Source: Bacteroidales bacterium (GTDB taxonomy: Bacteria; Bacteroidota; Bacteroidia; Bacteroidales; UBA932). Taken from it: a stretch of DNA of 61,765 bases. A model generated the notes under the pieces. The model did not search any database. It was given only the letters and a program-made list of their open reading frames with translations, and was not told the DNA's origin. Made by a program: the position numbers and the translations under genes. The stretch is from assembly GCA_029009115.1 (NCBI GenBank), contig JAQXJU010000050.1, positions 1-61,765 of the forward strand. The letters are read 5' to 3'. Positions 9,076 to 17,847 of the stretch are shown here, one piece after another (position 1 is the first letter of the stretch; each line of letters opens with the position of its first letter).

Positions 9076-10422
9076 TTACAATAGTTTAGCGGCAAGTTCC
9101 GAAAGCTCGCTCCTTTCTCCCTTGCGCAAGGACACGTGCTGGAACAGCTTCTGTCCGGCCATCTTCTGCGAAAGGTGTGTCAGACCGTTTGACCACTGGT
9201 CCAGATAAGGCTGGTCTATCTGGAAGATGTCTCCCGTGAAAACCATCTTGGTACCTTCGCCGGCACGGGTGATTATGGTCTTCATCTCGTGCGGGGTCAG
9301 GTTCTGGGCTTCATCGATAATGAAGTAGCATTTACCCAGCGAACGACCTCGGATGTATGCCAGAGGTTCGATGAGGAGTTTCTGCCGGTTTAGCATATCT
9401 TCGATACGGCCGGCCTCTCTTGAGCCGGGTCTGAACTGTTCCTTGATGACATTCAGGTTATCCATCAGCGGCTGCAGGAAGGGGGACATCTTCTGCTTCT
9501 GGTCTCCCGGCAGGAAGCCTATGTCCTGGTTCCCGAGTATTACCGTCGGACGGGAGATGACTATCTGTTCGTACTCTTTCTCCTGCTCGAGTGCGGCGGC
9601 GAGCGCAAGGAGCGTCTTGCCTGTGCCGGCTCCGCCCGTCAGGGCCACCAGTTCCGTCCTGGGATTCAGGCAGGCGTCAAGAGCCATCTTCTGTTCGTCG
9701 TTTCGGGGACGTATCCCGAACGCCTGACGAGCCTTGCAGAGAACTATCCTGCCCAGGAATGCATCGTAGCGGGCGCAGGCAACTTCCTTGCTCTTGTCGC
9801 CTTTCCAGCGGAACTTGAACAGCTGGTTCGGTCTGGGTGCGGACGCACATCCAATCTGCTTCCATTCAAGGGAATTCCCGGGGCCGAAACAGAGTGTTTG
9901 CATTAGAAGCGGATCAAGGTCGAGGAACTGCACCTCCTTCTCGGAGTCTTCAATTTTGGTATCGTCAACCTTGTCGGTGAGATAGTCCTGCGACAGCATA
10001 CCGGCAGCCTTGCTCTTGACCCTGAGATTCACATCCTTTGTGACTAGGGCGACAAAGGAGTCGGGATTGTTGTCGCGAACCCAGATGGCCGTGGCGAGAA
10101 TCCTATGGTCGGGAATGTCATCAACGAACAGGTCGCGCATTTTCTCGGGGAAAGGATGATTGGGTTCGACCTTGATTTTTCCGAGTCCCTGTCCTATGGG
10201 GAGTCCTTCGCTGGGGAACACCCGCCCTGCAGTTATCCTGTCTATGTCCCGCATAAAGCCCCTTGCATTGTAGGCAAGGGCATCAGTGCCTTTCTTGAAT
10301 TTGTCCACCTCTTCGAGGACTGCTACGGGAATCACCAGGTCATTGTCCTGAAAATTGCGAATTGCCTTGTGGTCGTGCAGAATCACATTCGTATCCAGCA
10401 CGAATATCTTGTGTTTTCCCAT
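9076..10422 (-). CDS. PIN-domain PhoH-family ATPase (PhoH2 type)
   Basis: The 448-residue protein fuses an N-terminal PIN ribonuclease domain (about 1-150; FVLDTNVILHD with acidic D10, then EEVD near 37-40 and VTKDVNLR near 128) to a C-terminal PhoH P-loop ATPase with Walker A GGAGTGKT at 263-270 and Walker B FIIDEAQ at 367-373. Studied PhoH2 proteins (mycobacteria) act as ATP-dependent RNA helicase-nucleases; the same role is inferred here. It starts four bases after the PurL-like gene, so the two share a transcript. It is distinct from the short PhoH1 lacking PIN. Confidence 0.93.
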   Translation of the reverse strand: MGKHKIFVLDTNVILHDHKAIRNFQDNDLVIPVAVLEEVDKFKKGTDALAYNARGFMRDIDRITAGRVFPSEGLPIGQGLGKIKVEPNHPFPEKMRDLFVDDIPDHRILATAIWVRDNNPDSFVALVTKDVNLRVKSKAAGMLSQDYLTDKVDDTKIEDSEKEVQFLDLDPLLMQTLCFGPGNSLEWKQIGCASAPRPNQLFKFRWKGDKSKEVACARYDAFLGRIVLCKARQAFGIRPRNDEQKMALDACLNPRTELVALTGGAGTGKTLLALAAALEQEKEYEQIVISRPTVILGNQDIGFLPGDQKQKMSPFLQPLMDNLNVIKEQFRPGSREAGRIEDMLNRQKLLIEPLAYIRGRSLGKCYFIIDEAQNLTPHEMKTIITRAGEGTKMVFTGDIFQIDQPYLDQWSNGLTHLSQKMAGQKLFQHVSLRKGERSELSELAAKLL

Positions 10423-10426
10423 ATCT

Positions 10427-11533
10427 TCATCTGCTTATGAGTGAATCGAGTATATTCTGGATACCGGGGCCTGAGCCGGAACATATTTCAACTTTGCATG
10501 ATTTAGAAGTCGGATGCCCCAGAGGATAATAAGCTACATCCTGTAGGAGAAGCTCGGCATCGGTATAATCGAAGTCTGAGTCTCTGATTTGTATAACTAC
10601 ACCCGGGATTTCGGAGAAAAGGACCCTTACGGGGTCGCTTGAAGAAACGGCCCTGAGAAGATCAGAAACATCGGCAAGAGCGCCTACACCTGTTCCTGTC
10701 ATCGAGTCGAGAGCCGTCAGAAGTCCACCGTCTCCCACCCTGCAGGCGCTTAGCAGAAGACCGTCTTCGACGAACTCGCGCACTACCTCGTAACAGTCTC
10801 TGAAATAATCGGCGCAAGTAAGCTCGGGGGCCCTTCCCCCGCCGGGAATGCCGAGAGCCTGGTTTAGAAGAGAGCCTCCAAGATGATAGTCAACGGTATC
10901 GAAGGGTATGTAGATAATCCAGCTGTTAAGATCGGGGACGAGCTTGCGGGGACAGCTCAGGCCGGTTCCGATTACGGCATCCCTCTTCTCTGCGGTATAG
11001 TCAAGGTCTTCTTCGGCTTCGGAAGGATTCTTTGAAACAAGAGGTACGAAATCGACCCCCAGGCTGTCAGAGGGGAATTCTGCCTTGTACGAGAGCAGGG
11101 GCAGCGACAGGGCGTCGAGGCAGTCGGCTGCCTGCATCACCGATTCGTAGAAAGCTGCCATATTGCCCATACGAGAGTCATTCCACCGCCAGATAGCCTT
11201 TACAGAGAGGTCTTCAAGGCGGAAATGACCTTTTCTGGGGAGCAGTTCAAGCAGAGATGCGGCTATCTTCTGGGTTGTGTATGCCCCTGAAAAGAATGTG
11301 GGGAATTCACGTATGGTCTTGCGGGTGAGCGAAAGATACTTGCGTATTCTGTCGGGATTGTAGCTGAATGCCACAGGCATAGGATCGATGGATTCATCTA
11401 CGAAGACCTGGCCGGAAGCCCCGCCTGGAGGGCAGGAAGGCAGGCTCCCCCTCAGTAGTTCAGAAGGGGTGAGAGCCTCCAAGACACCGTCGATAACAAA
11501 CGACGAATCAAATATGTTTTGCTTCTTTCCCAT
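10427..11533 (-). CDS. Orphan PurL-like protein (FGAM synthase fragment homologue)
   Basis: This 368-residue protein is not an obvious known enzyme, but its order of motifs follows the C-terminal synthase part of large FGAM synthase (PurL). Residues 104-150 (FRLEDLSVKAIWRWN ... AFYESVMQAADCLDALSLPL) parallel the stretch before GKDSM in PurL, residues 206-228 (IIYIPFDTVDYHLGGSLLNQ) parallel the LGxTxxELGGSE segment, and 263-290 (ACRVGDGGLLTALDSMTGTG) parallels the DxSDGGLxxxLxEM segment. The GKDS phosphate site is replaced by YKAE around 149-152. No glutaminase domain and no N-terminal half are present. It may be a non-catalytic PurL derivative. It is transcribed ahead of PIN-PhoH with a four-base gap. 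The relationship is read by eye, not by a search. Confidence 0.6.
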   Translation of the reverse strand: MGKKQNIFDSSFVIDGVLEALTPSELLRGSLPSCPPGGASGQVFVDESIDPMPVAFSYNPDRIRKYLSLTRKTIREFPTFFSGAYTTQKIAASLLELLPRKGHFRLEDLSVKAIWRWNDSRMGNMAAFYESVMQAADCLDALSLPLLSYKAEFPSDSLGVDFVPLVSKNPSEAEEDLDYTAEKRDAVIGTGLSCPRKLVPDLNSWIIYIPFDTVDYHLGGSLLNQALGIPGGGRAPELTCADYFRDCYEVVREFVEDGLLLSACRVGDGGLLTALDSMTGTGVGALADVSDLLRAVSSSDPVRVLFSEIPGVVIQIRDSDFDYTDAELLLQDVAYYPLGHPTSKSCKVEICSGSGPGIQNILDSLISR

Positions 11534-11545
11534 ATCAAAATCGTG

Positions 11546-11577
11546 TAAAAATAACTAAATTTGAATTCAGTTGCAAT
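11546..11577 (-). promoter_or_regulatory. Promoter of PurL-like/phoH operon
   Basis: On the minus strand ATTG (11574-11577), 20 bases and TATTTTTA (11546-11553) resemble the consensus with one mismatch in each box. It is divergent from and interleaved with the folC promoter. Confidence 0.5.
11556..11563 (+). promoter_or_regulatory. -7 box for folC
   Basis: TAAATTTG lies 14 bases before the folC ATG at 11578. No clear TTTG is present at 19-21 bases upstream. The implied leader is under ten bases. Confidence 0.45.
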
Positions 11578-12813
11578 ATGGAATTTACTGATTCAAGATA
11601 TGGGGAACTCATCACCGAACTGTTCGGCAAGCACCCCAGCGTTCAGAATGCAGGCTTTACTGCAGGCGCTTACAAACCGGGAATAGAGGCGATGTGCGCC
11701 TTTGACGATGCTCTTGGCCATCCCTGGAAACTGTACCCTTGCATACACGTGGCCGGGACCAACGGCAAGGGATCGGTATGCTCGATGCTTGCAGCCGCCC
11801 TTTCGGCACGAGGACTGAGGGTCGGGCTGTACACCTCACCCCACCTGAGGGATTTCCGCGAGAGGATGAAGATTGTTTCCGGGGGAAGATTCAGCTGCAT
11901 CTCCAGAGGAGAGGTATGGGATTTCCTTCAGAGCGCCCCCACCGACGGGCTGTCTTTCTTCGAGATTACTACAGGTATGGCTTTCAGATGGTTTGCCGAC
12001 AAGAAGGTGGACATTGCCGTCATCGAAGTCGGGCTCGGAGGGCGTCTTGACAGCACCAACATCATAACACCTGCCCTCAGCATAGTGACTTCGATAGGCC
12101 TGGACCACTGTGCCCTGCTTGGGGGCTCCCGCGCTGAGATTGCAGCGGAAAAGGCAGGAATCTTCAAAAAAGGAATCCCGGCACTCGTATGGGGGCACGA
12201 CTCAGAAACCGACCCCGTCTTCGAAGGAGCCGCCACCAGGGCCGGAGCTGTCCTTCACTATGCCGAGCCCTGCACGGCCATTTCCGGAATGGACCTGAAG
12301 GGACCCTGCCAGGGGGTGAATCTGGGAACTGTGCTATCAGCGCTGAGGCTGCTCCAAGGAGAGGTTTCCGACGCCCAGAAGGATGCTATCTGCCGGGCTG
12401 GAGCAATCACCGGGTTGCACGGAAGGTGGGAGACCCTGTGCAGGCAACCCCTTACCATAGCCGACATCGGGCATAATCCCCAAGCTCTGGCGGCAAATTT
12501 CAGCAAACTCAAGGGATACGGCAGACCCCTTTCAATAGTATATGGAGTGATGGCCGACAAGGACCTTCCCGGAATCGCTCCCCTGTTTCCTGCGGATGCA
12601 AGGTATTACCTCTGCGCCCCTGCCACCAGCAGGGCAATGGGAGCGGAGGAACTTCTAAGGCGTCTGCAGGAGCTGCGTCCCGAGCTTGATCTTCGGGCCT
12701 GGAACAGCGTAAAGGAGGCTGTAGAAGCGGCAACAGGCGAGGCTGAGCCGGACACTATTGTTTACATAGGAGGGAGCACCTTCGTGGTCTCGGAAGCACC
12801 ATTCGCCCTGTAG
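11578..12813 (+). CDS. folC: Folylpolyglutamate/dihydrofolate synthase
   Basis: FolC adds glutamate to dihydropteroate and then extends the polyglutamate tail of folates. The 411-residue product shows the Mur-ligase-type P-loop GTNGKGS at 60-66, the folate-loop region TSPHL near 86-90 and VGLGGRLDSTN at 151-161. Length is normal. Its last 52 bases overlap the 3' end of the convergent alpha-2-macroglobulin gene. The polyglutamylated folates are the cofactor of the glyA product encoded at the left of the window. Confidence 0.96.
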   Translation: MEFTDSRYGELITELFGKHPSVQNAGFTAGAYKPGIEAMCAFDDALGHPWKLYPCIHVAGTNGKGSVCSMLAAALSARGLRVGLYTSPHLRDFRERMKIVSGGRFSCISRGEVWDFLQSAPTDGLSFFEITTGMAFRWFADKKVDIAVIEVGLGGRLDSTNIITPALSIVTSIGLDHCALLGGSRAEIAAEKAGIFKKGIPALVWGHDSETDPVFEGAATRAGAVLHYAEPCTAISGMDLKGPCQGVNLGTVLSALRLLQGEVSDAQKDAICRAGAITGLHGRWETLCRQPLTIADIGHNPQALAANFSKLKGYGRPLSIVYGVMADKDLPGIAPLFPADARYYLCAPATSRAMGAEELLRRLQELRPELDLRAWNSVKEAVEAATGEAEPDTIVYIGGSTFVVSEAPFAL

Positions 12814-15800
12814 TGCGGGGCGTAGAACGATTCTATACTCGGTGCAGGCACACTGAAGCGTCCCGGCACCGTTACGAAGAGTTCCTCCTCGACCACTGTC
12901 TTTTCTTCAGGGAAAACGTCATACCAGTATTCCGTCTTGTCTGCAAGCACATTTCTGTATGCATTTACTGCAGTTCTGCCCGAGAGTTGCCGTACAGGCT
13001 GCATCGACGCGGCCCGAGGGGCGGTAAGACGCACGAAACTGCGATTCTCGCCGCTGCTGAGCGCATACACGGCAATCAGCTTGTCCCCTGTCCGGAGAGG
13101 ACTTCCCTCCCGCACGAGTTCTCTTCTCCCGTCGGGAAGAACACGGAAGTACGAGCGTTCTACAGTAAAACCATTGGCCGAGGGCCGGACCTCTTCCAAA
13201 GGCAGAGAGCCTTCGCAGCTGAGCACAAGGACCTTAGCGCCAAGAGTCTCCTCAGAGGCATCAAGCACAGTCGAGACAGCCTCAAGGAAAGCAGGGTCGC
13301 TCCCCCACTGCTGACTTTCCTTCTGGGCCATCATCCAGAGCCGCACACCCTCGGCAACTTCCTTTGCCTGAGGGATTCCGGCATAAGAATCAAGCAGACC
13401 AGCAAGCAGGGAGTGGGCATAGAGTTCGCTTTCGAGCAGGCCCCTCCAGGGCATAACGGCATTGGGGAAATACCACCCTCCCCAGGGATGGGGCTGGGCA
13501 TATTGCACAAGGGATGCGGCATCCAAGGAGGCAGAGCGCTCCAGGCGTGAGGCGCTTACGGGGCGGCGTGTCCAGCTGCGGGCAAGAGCAAGCCCCTCGC
13601 TAGAGGATGCAAGTTCCCTCAGGGTCAGAGCTCTGCGGGCCTTGGCGAGAATCATCCCCCTCAATCCACGACTGCTTCCAGGAAGCAGGTATTCCCGAGC
13701 CGACTTCCGGAATTCGAACATTCTTGACGAATCGGCCTCATCTGCTTTGAATTTCACCTTGGGATACAGTGACCTTACATACATATATTGCCAGTCGCTC
13801 AGGCGGTGACAACGCCAGATGGGTGCGGAGGGGCGGCTGAACTGAGACTTGTCAAGATAGCGTACAGCATCAGGAACAGTAGCCGCAAGTGCCTCATCCA
13901 GGGCAAGTCCACGCCTTTCCATACGGGCAAAGCGTTCGAGCACAAGGGCTGTCAGAAGGGGCGACGAGCCCATCCCTTCAAACCAGCTGAAGCCTCCGTC
14001 GGCGCGGTGGCAGGAGACAATCTTCGCGGCAGCCGCCTTGTCGTCAAAATCACAATCACCTCCCAGCGACCTTGCAAGAGCAGCGGCATAAAGGGCATCG
14101 GTGAGGCTGACCAGATCTTGAGCCGATGCCGAGACGATTTGGGGCAGGGCTTCGGCAATCATCTCCCTCAACGATATTTCGCAAAGAGTGGCAGAAGCGC
14201 CATCAAAATACACGAAAGACTCACGCAGGGTCCTGACAAGGGCTTCCTTGTCTTCGCCTGCCATCAGAATGGCAGAGTGAGACTCACAAAGCCTCTCAAC
14301 TGGTCTCTGGACAGGAATGATGTCGAAAAGTGCATCCCCGGCACCATCTTCGCTCTGGAAATCAACAAGAACCGAAAGATTCTCTACCTGAGGGACAGTT
14401 ATCGGGGCATCTACGGCCAGGCGTCCGCCGGCAGGAACTTCGATACTGCGCCTGAAGTTCAGCAGAGGAGTCTTGTCACGGTAGTTCTTTCCATCAAAAT
14501 AACTGACGCTGAGCAAACCCCTGACAGACCGCCCGCTGCTGTTCGACAGCACGGGGCGCAGGCACAGACTGTCAGAGCTGAATACCGTCTGGGGGCGGTT
14601 GAGTGAAATCTGAACGGGTATGCTCACGATCATCTCTCTACGAATTGCCGAACTATGCATCTGCTTGTCGTGGGCAAAGACCTGGACAACAAAGGTCGAA
14701 AGCTTGTCGGAAGACTCTACCGCGAACTCGGCATTGCCGTTGGAATCGCTCAGGAGAGCCGGCTCCCAGCATAGACTGGTCGAAAAGTCTTCGCGCACCA
14801 TTCCGGACTCGATTTCATTCAGCCTGTCGAGAGAGACTACAGCCGCATCCTCCAGGGCTTCGGCCGAATTATCCTTGGCCGCATACATCCTTGAAAGCCC
14901 GACAGATGCGCCTCTGACCTGCATGAAGGGCTTGAGAGCGGACCTTCCGTAAGAGAAACAGTAATGTATATCAGCCGCGGCTATTCCGGGGGCCGGGACA
15001 GGGGCCCAGCGGTTGGGAAGCAAAGACTCGCTGGCCTTGTCAAAAACACTCACAGCGCATTGGACACCGGGTGAGGTCCTCACTGCGAAACGGCTCTGGC
15101 TGCGGGGAGCGCTCAAATCGGTGAAACGGGTGAATTCCAAGGGCAGGGACAGGTCTTCGCGGCTGCGGCTCACATTGCGGGTATAATGAAGAAACTCCCC
15201 TTCGCAGACATACATAAGGTCTATCCTGATTTCGTCGGGCCATTCGCTTTTGTATTCGAATCCGACGGTCTGCAGCGAGCCCTTCTCTGCTCTGCGTCCG
15301 CTGAGTGTCACGCTGCGGGTATCGAGAAGTTGACCCGAAGGCCCAAAGACCTCGGCCACAGCCCATACGGGAGAGCCTGTGTGCCCGAACTGAATGGCAG
15401 CTTCCTCTCCCGAGGGGATTCTGAAAAGTGACTTGACATCAGTCCCAAGGCTTTCGGAGCCGTCTTTGATGTGCAGAACGTCGATACTTCTGCTGCTGCG
15501 AAGGGCCTTGCCGGAGGCAGTGGTCAGAGTAGCATCCAGCCTGACTGAATAGAGAGCTTCAGGGAAAGAGGAGAAATCCACTTCGAGTTCACTGAGAGCA
15601 GCGGCATTACCTTTCCTGAGAACGGTTCCCCCCTCGTCCATAAGGGTCCATACTGCTTGAAGTGACGGATGCTGCGGCAACTTGATGCTGAAGTGCCCCA
15701 CATCCTCAGAGAGCATAACTGCGTAAGCCTGCCTTCCGGGAAGTTCCAGACGACCCTTGCTGCGGTTTGAAAGTGAGATTCCGGCAGGGAACCATTCACT

Positions 15801-17798
15801 GACCGACACGTTCCTTGTGAACTCGAAGGTCTGCCCTCCTGTGTCAACGGCTCTGACTTTTACGGGGTAGCGGGAGCGGGAACCGGCCGTGAAGCTGATG
15901 CAGAAACGCCCGTCAGATGAAGGTCTCAGTTTCCCCGAAAGGGCCGGTTCAAAGCCTTCAACGGAGTATTCCAGCGACATCGACGAAAGAGGCACTCCGG
16001 CAAAGGAACGAAGAGTTCCCGTGAGTTGCACTTCGTCTCCGGGAAGATAATGACGAGTGTCTTCATCCCAGATAAGGTCAAACTCCGGAAGGATGAAATC
16101 GCCGACACTCACCAGTGTCGAAGCCAGAATTATCCCTCCCTGACGTATCTGTATGGAGTAATTGCCGTTGCGTTCTGTTCTTTCGAGCAGGAACGAGGAA
16201 TACACGGCGCCGAAGGCATCGGTTTTGAGAGCCTTTTCGGCAAGTTCCTTCCCCCTGGGATCTGTAAGAACCGCGCTCAGTTCAGTCCCTTCGGGAATGG
16301 TATGACGCGACTGCCTGCCCTCGCAGAGTATGGCCTTGAAGTGGACTGTCTCTCCGGGCTTGAATGCCGCCTTGTCGGTGAGAACGAGGCAAGTGCGAGG
16401 CAAAGCGCTGTCGGAAGAAGAAGCCGGTTCCGATTTGAGAAGGGTCACTTCGGAGCTTCTTCTGAGACGGGAACCATCCCCGGTGCAAAGGGCGGAGATA
16501 CTGCCGTTCACTTCGACCCCGAGAGGGGTGAAGACATCGCAGAAGCAGAATTCGGGAATGCGGGTTACTTCCTTCCCCGAAGGGTCCTTGAGTATCAGGT
16601 CGGCCTGCTTCACAGGCTCTCCCGTTTTGGAATCGGCCAGATACACTCCAATACCCGAAGCGGACCTGCGAGCCACGAGAGAAAGCGAATTGCGGCTGAA
16701 GAAACTCTCGGACGAAACGCGGCCCGAACTGCAACGGACCAGATAATCTCCGTCGTCCATCGGGGGCAGTGCAACGCTTATTGTATCGAAGACGTAGAAA
16801 CTTCCGGCAGGGTTGTCAATCTGGGTACTGAAGACTTTCTTACGGGTATCTTCGTTCAGTATGGACAGTTGTGCCTTGTCAAGATTGCGCAGCGACAGTT
16901 CAATTGTTTCGTCGCGGACATTGATTCTTATCTCTGACGCTTCCAACTCCCGGGCAAGCTGCCTGACTCTCTTGCAGCAGGCTGCCAGATCTGCTTCTCC
17001 TCCCTTGAAAGATGCCTGAAGGGCAAGGAAGTCCTCACAATCATTTTTAAGCGCAATGTAGTCCCCCACAGAGGGCCTCTTTGAAGAATCCAGATCATTC
17101 TTTTTGAGCAGCAGAAGTTCTTCCTGCGCAAGAAGAGAGGCGGCAGAGCCTTTGTATCGGACAGCGTAGGACTGGAGTTCTTCGCGGCTGCTCCTTGACT
17201 GCCAGAAGTCCCAAAGGGCATTAGCAGGATAGCTGTCTTTCACGAGTGCCGGCAACTGCTCGCGCGTATAATCGTCTCCCCCCTTCAGGGCAAGAGCCCA
17301 TAGTGCAAAGTGAAGGTCCGTTTGCAGAAGGCCGCGCAGCACTGGGGCAAAGCAGGCATTCCCGGGCAGAAGGCTGTAGAAAGCGGGATTATGCTGCTGG
17401 GACATAGCGTCGTGGTGATCACGGACAAAGGCAGAAGCCTGCCCGACAGATTCATACTCAAGACGATATGCAAAGCCTGCAATCGGGGATGCGATTCTGT
17501 CAGCCTCTTTCTTGAACTGCTCATGGGACGATTCCCTGAGTTTCCAGTTGGAAGCTGTCTTCAGACGGCAGTACTCCCGGGAGGCATCGTACCAGTCCCA
17601 GTATAAGCCTTCAGAAGATGCCTTGCGGCGTATCTTTTCAAGAACGCGCATGCCATCCCCTACGGCATCGGCATTCTGAGCGGAGCGGTATTCTTTCCAG
17701 AGACGCTCAAGGCTGTGGCCTGACTCATCGCCCGGCAGGCCGCCCTGCAGCGGTGTAGCAAAAAAAAGCGCTGTAAGAATTGCAATTATTCCTTTCAT
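12762..17798 (-). CDS. Alpha-2-macroglobulin-family protein lacking thioester motif
   Basis: The 1678-residue product begins with a signal peptide (about 1-19, no lipobox cysteine) and has the architecture of bacterial alpha-2-macroglobulins: an N-terminal helical region, MG-type domains with the marker segments LTDKAAFKPGETVHFKAIL and GNYSIQIRQGG around 480-570, an LNRPQTVFSSD block, and an alpha-toroid containing GGFSWFEGMGSSPLLTALVLERF. The CxEQ thioester expected at the start of that toroid is absent; the stretch reads LRESFVYFDGASATLCEIS. Such proteins are thought to trap proteases in the periplasm or at the surface, usually beside penicillin-binding protein 1C; pbpC is not next door here. 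It is divergently transcribed from cstA through a 49-base shared promoter region. Confidence 0.88.
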   Translation of the reverse strand: MKGIIAILTALFFATPLQGGLPGDESGHSLERLWKEYRSAQNADAVGDGMRVLEKIRRKASSEGLYWDWYDASREYCRLKTASNWKLRESSHEQFKKEADRIASPIAGFAYRLEYESVGQASAFVRDHHDAMSQQHNPAFYSLLPGNACFAPVLRGLLQTDLHFALWALALKGGDDYTREQLPALVKDSYPANALWDFWQSRSSREELQSYAVRYKGSAASLLAQEELLLLKKNDLDSSKRPSVGDYIALKNDCEDFLALQASFKGGEADLAACCKRVRQLARELEASEIRINVRDETIELSLRNLDKAQLSILNEDTRKKVFSTQIDNPAGSFYVFDTISVALPPMDDGDYLVRCSSGRVSSESFFSRNSLSLVARRSASGIGVYLADSKTGEPVKQADLILKDPSGKEVTRIPEFCFCDVFTPLGVEVNGSISALCTGDGSRLRRSSEVTLLKSEPASSSDSALPRTCLVLTDKAAFKPGETVHFKAILCEGRQSRHTIPEGTELSAVLTDPRGKELAEKALKTDAFGAVYSSFLLERTERNGNYSIQIRQGGIILASTLVSVGDFILPEFDLIWDEDTRHYLPGDEVQLTGTLRSFAGVPLSSMSLEYSVEGFEPALSGKLRPSSDGRFCISFTAGSRSRYPVKVRAVDTGGQTFEFTRNVSVSEWFPAGISLSNRSKGRLELPGRQAYAVMLSEDVGHFSIKLPQHPSLQAVWTLMDEGGTVLRKGNAAALSELEVDFSSFPEALYSVRLDATLTTASGKALRSSRSIDVLHIKDGSESLGTDVKSLFRIPSGEEAAIQFGHTGSPVWAVAEVFGPSGQLLDTRSVTLSGRRAEKGSLQTVGFEYKSEWPDEIRIDLMYVCEGEFLHYTRNVSRSREDLSLPLEFTRFTDLSAPRSQSRFAVRTSPGVQCAVSVFDKASESLLPNRWAPVPAPGIAAADIHYCFSYGRSALKPFMQVRGASVGLSRMYAAKDNSAEALEDAAVVSLDRLNEIESGMVREDFSTSLCWEPALLSDSNGNAEFAVESSDKLSTFVVQVFAHDKQMHSSAIRREMIVSIPVQISLNRPQTVFSSDSLCLRPVLSNSSGRSVRGLLSVSYFDGKNYRDKTPLLNFRRSIEVPAGGRLAVDAPITVPQVENLSVLVDFQSEDGAGDALFDIIPVQRPVERLCESHSAILMAGEDKEALVRTLRESFVYFDGASATLCEISLREMIAEALPQIVSASAQDLVSLTDALYAAALARSLGGDCDFDDKAAAAKIVSCHRADGGFSWFEGMGSSPLLTALVLERFARMERRGLALDEALAATVPDAVRYLDKSQFSRPSAPIWRCHRLSDWQYMYVRSLYPKVKFKADEADSSRMFEFRKSAREYLLPGSSRGLRGMILAKARRALTLRELASSSEGLALARSWTRRPVSASRLERSASLDAASLVQYAQPHPWGGWYFPNAVMPWRGLLESELYAHSLLAGLLDSYAGIPQAKEVAEGVRLWMMAQKESQQWGSDPAFLEAVSTVLDASEETLGAKVLVLSCEGSLPLEEVRPSANGFTVERSYFRVLPDGRRELVREGSPLRTGDKLIAVYALSSGENRSFVRLTAPRAASMQPVRQLSGRTAVNAYRNVLADKTEYWYDVFPEEKTVVEEELFVTVPGRFSVPAPSIESFYAPHYRANGASETTKVLPPM

Positions 17799-17822
17799 CG
17801 TCCTACAAATTTACTATTTTTG
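17793..17822 (+). promoter_or_regulatory. Promoter of cstA
   Basis: TTTC (17793-17796), 18 bases and TATTTTTG (17815-17822) form a near-consensus promoter. Its -7 box sits one base from the -7 box of the divergent A2M promoter, so the two transcription units compete for the same 45 bases. Confidence 0.6.
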
Positions 17823-17837
17823 CCTGCGCTAACCAAA
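17806..17837 (-). promoter_or_regulatory. Perfect promoter of the A2M gene
   Basis: On the minus strand TTTG (17834-17837), 20 bases and TAAATTTG (17806-17813) match the consensus fully. The -7 box ends seven bases before the ATG at 17798, predicting a leader of a few bases at most. Confidence 0.8.
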
Positions 17838-17847
17838 CTGCAGACAG

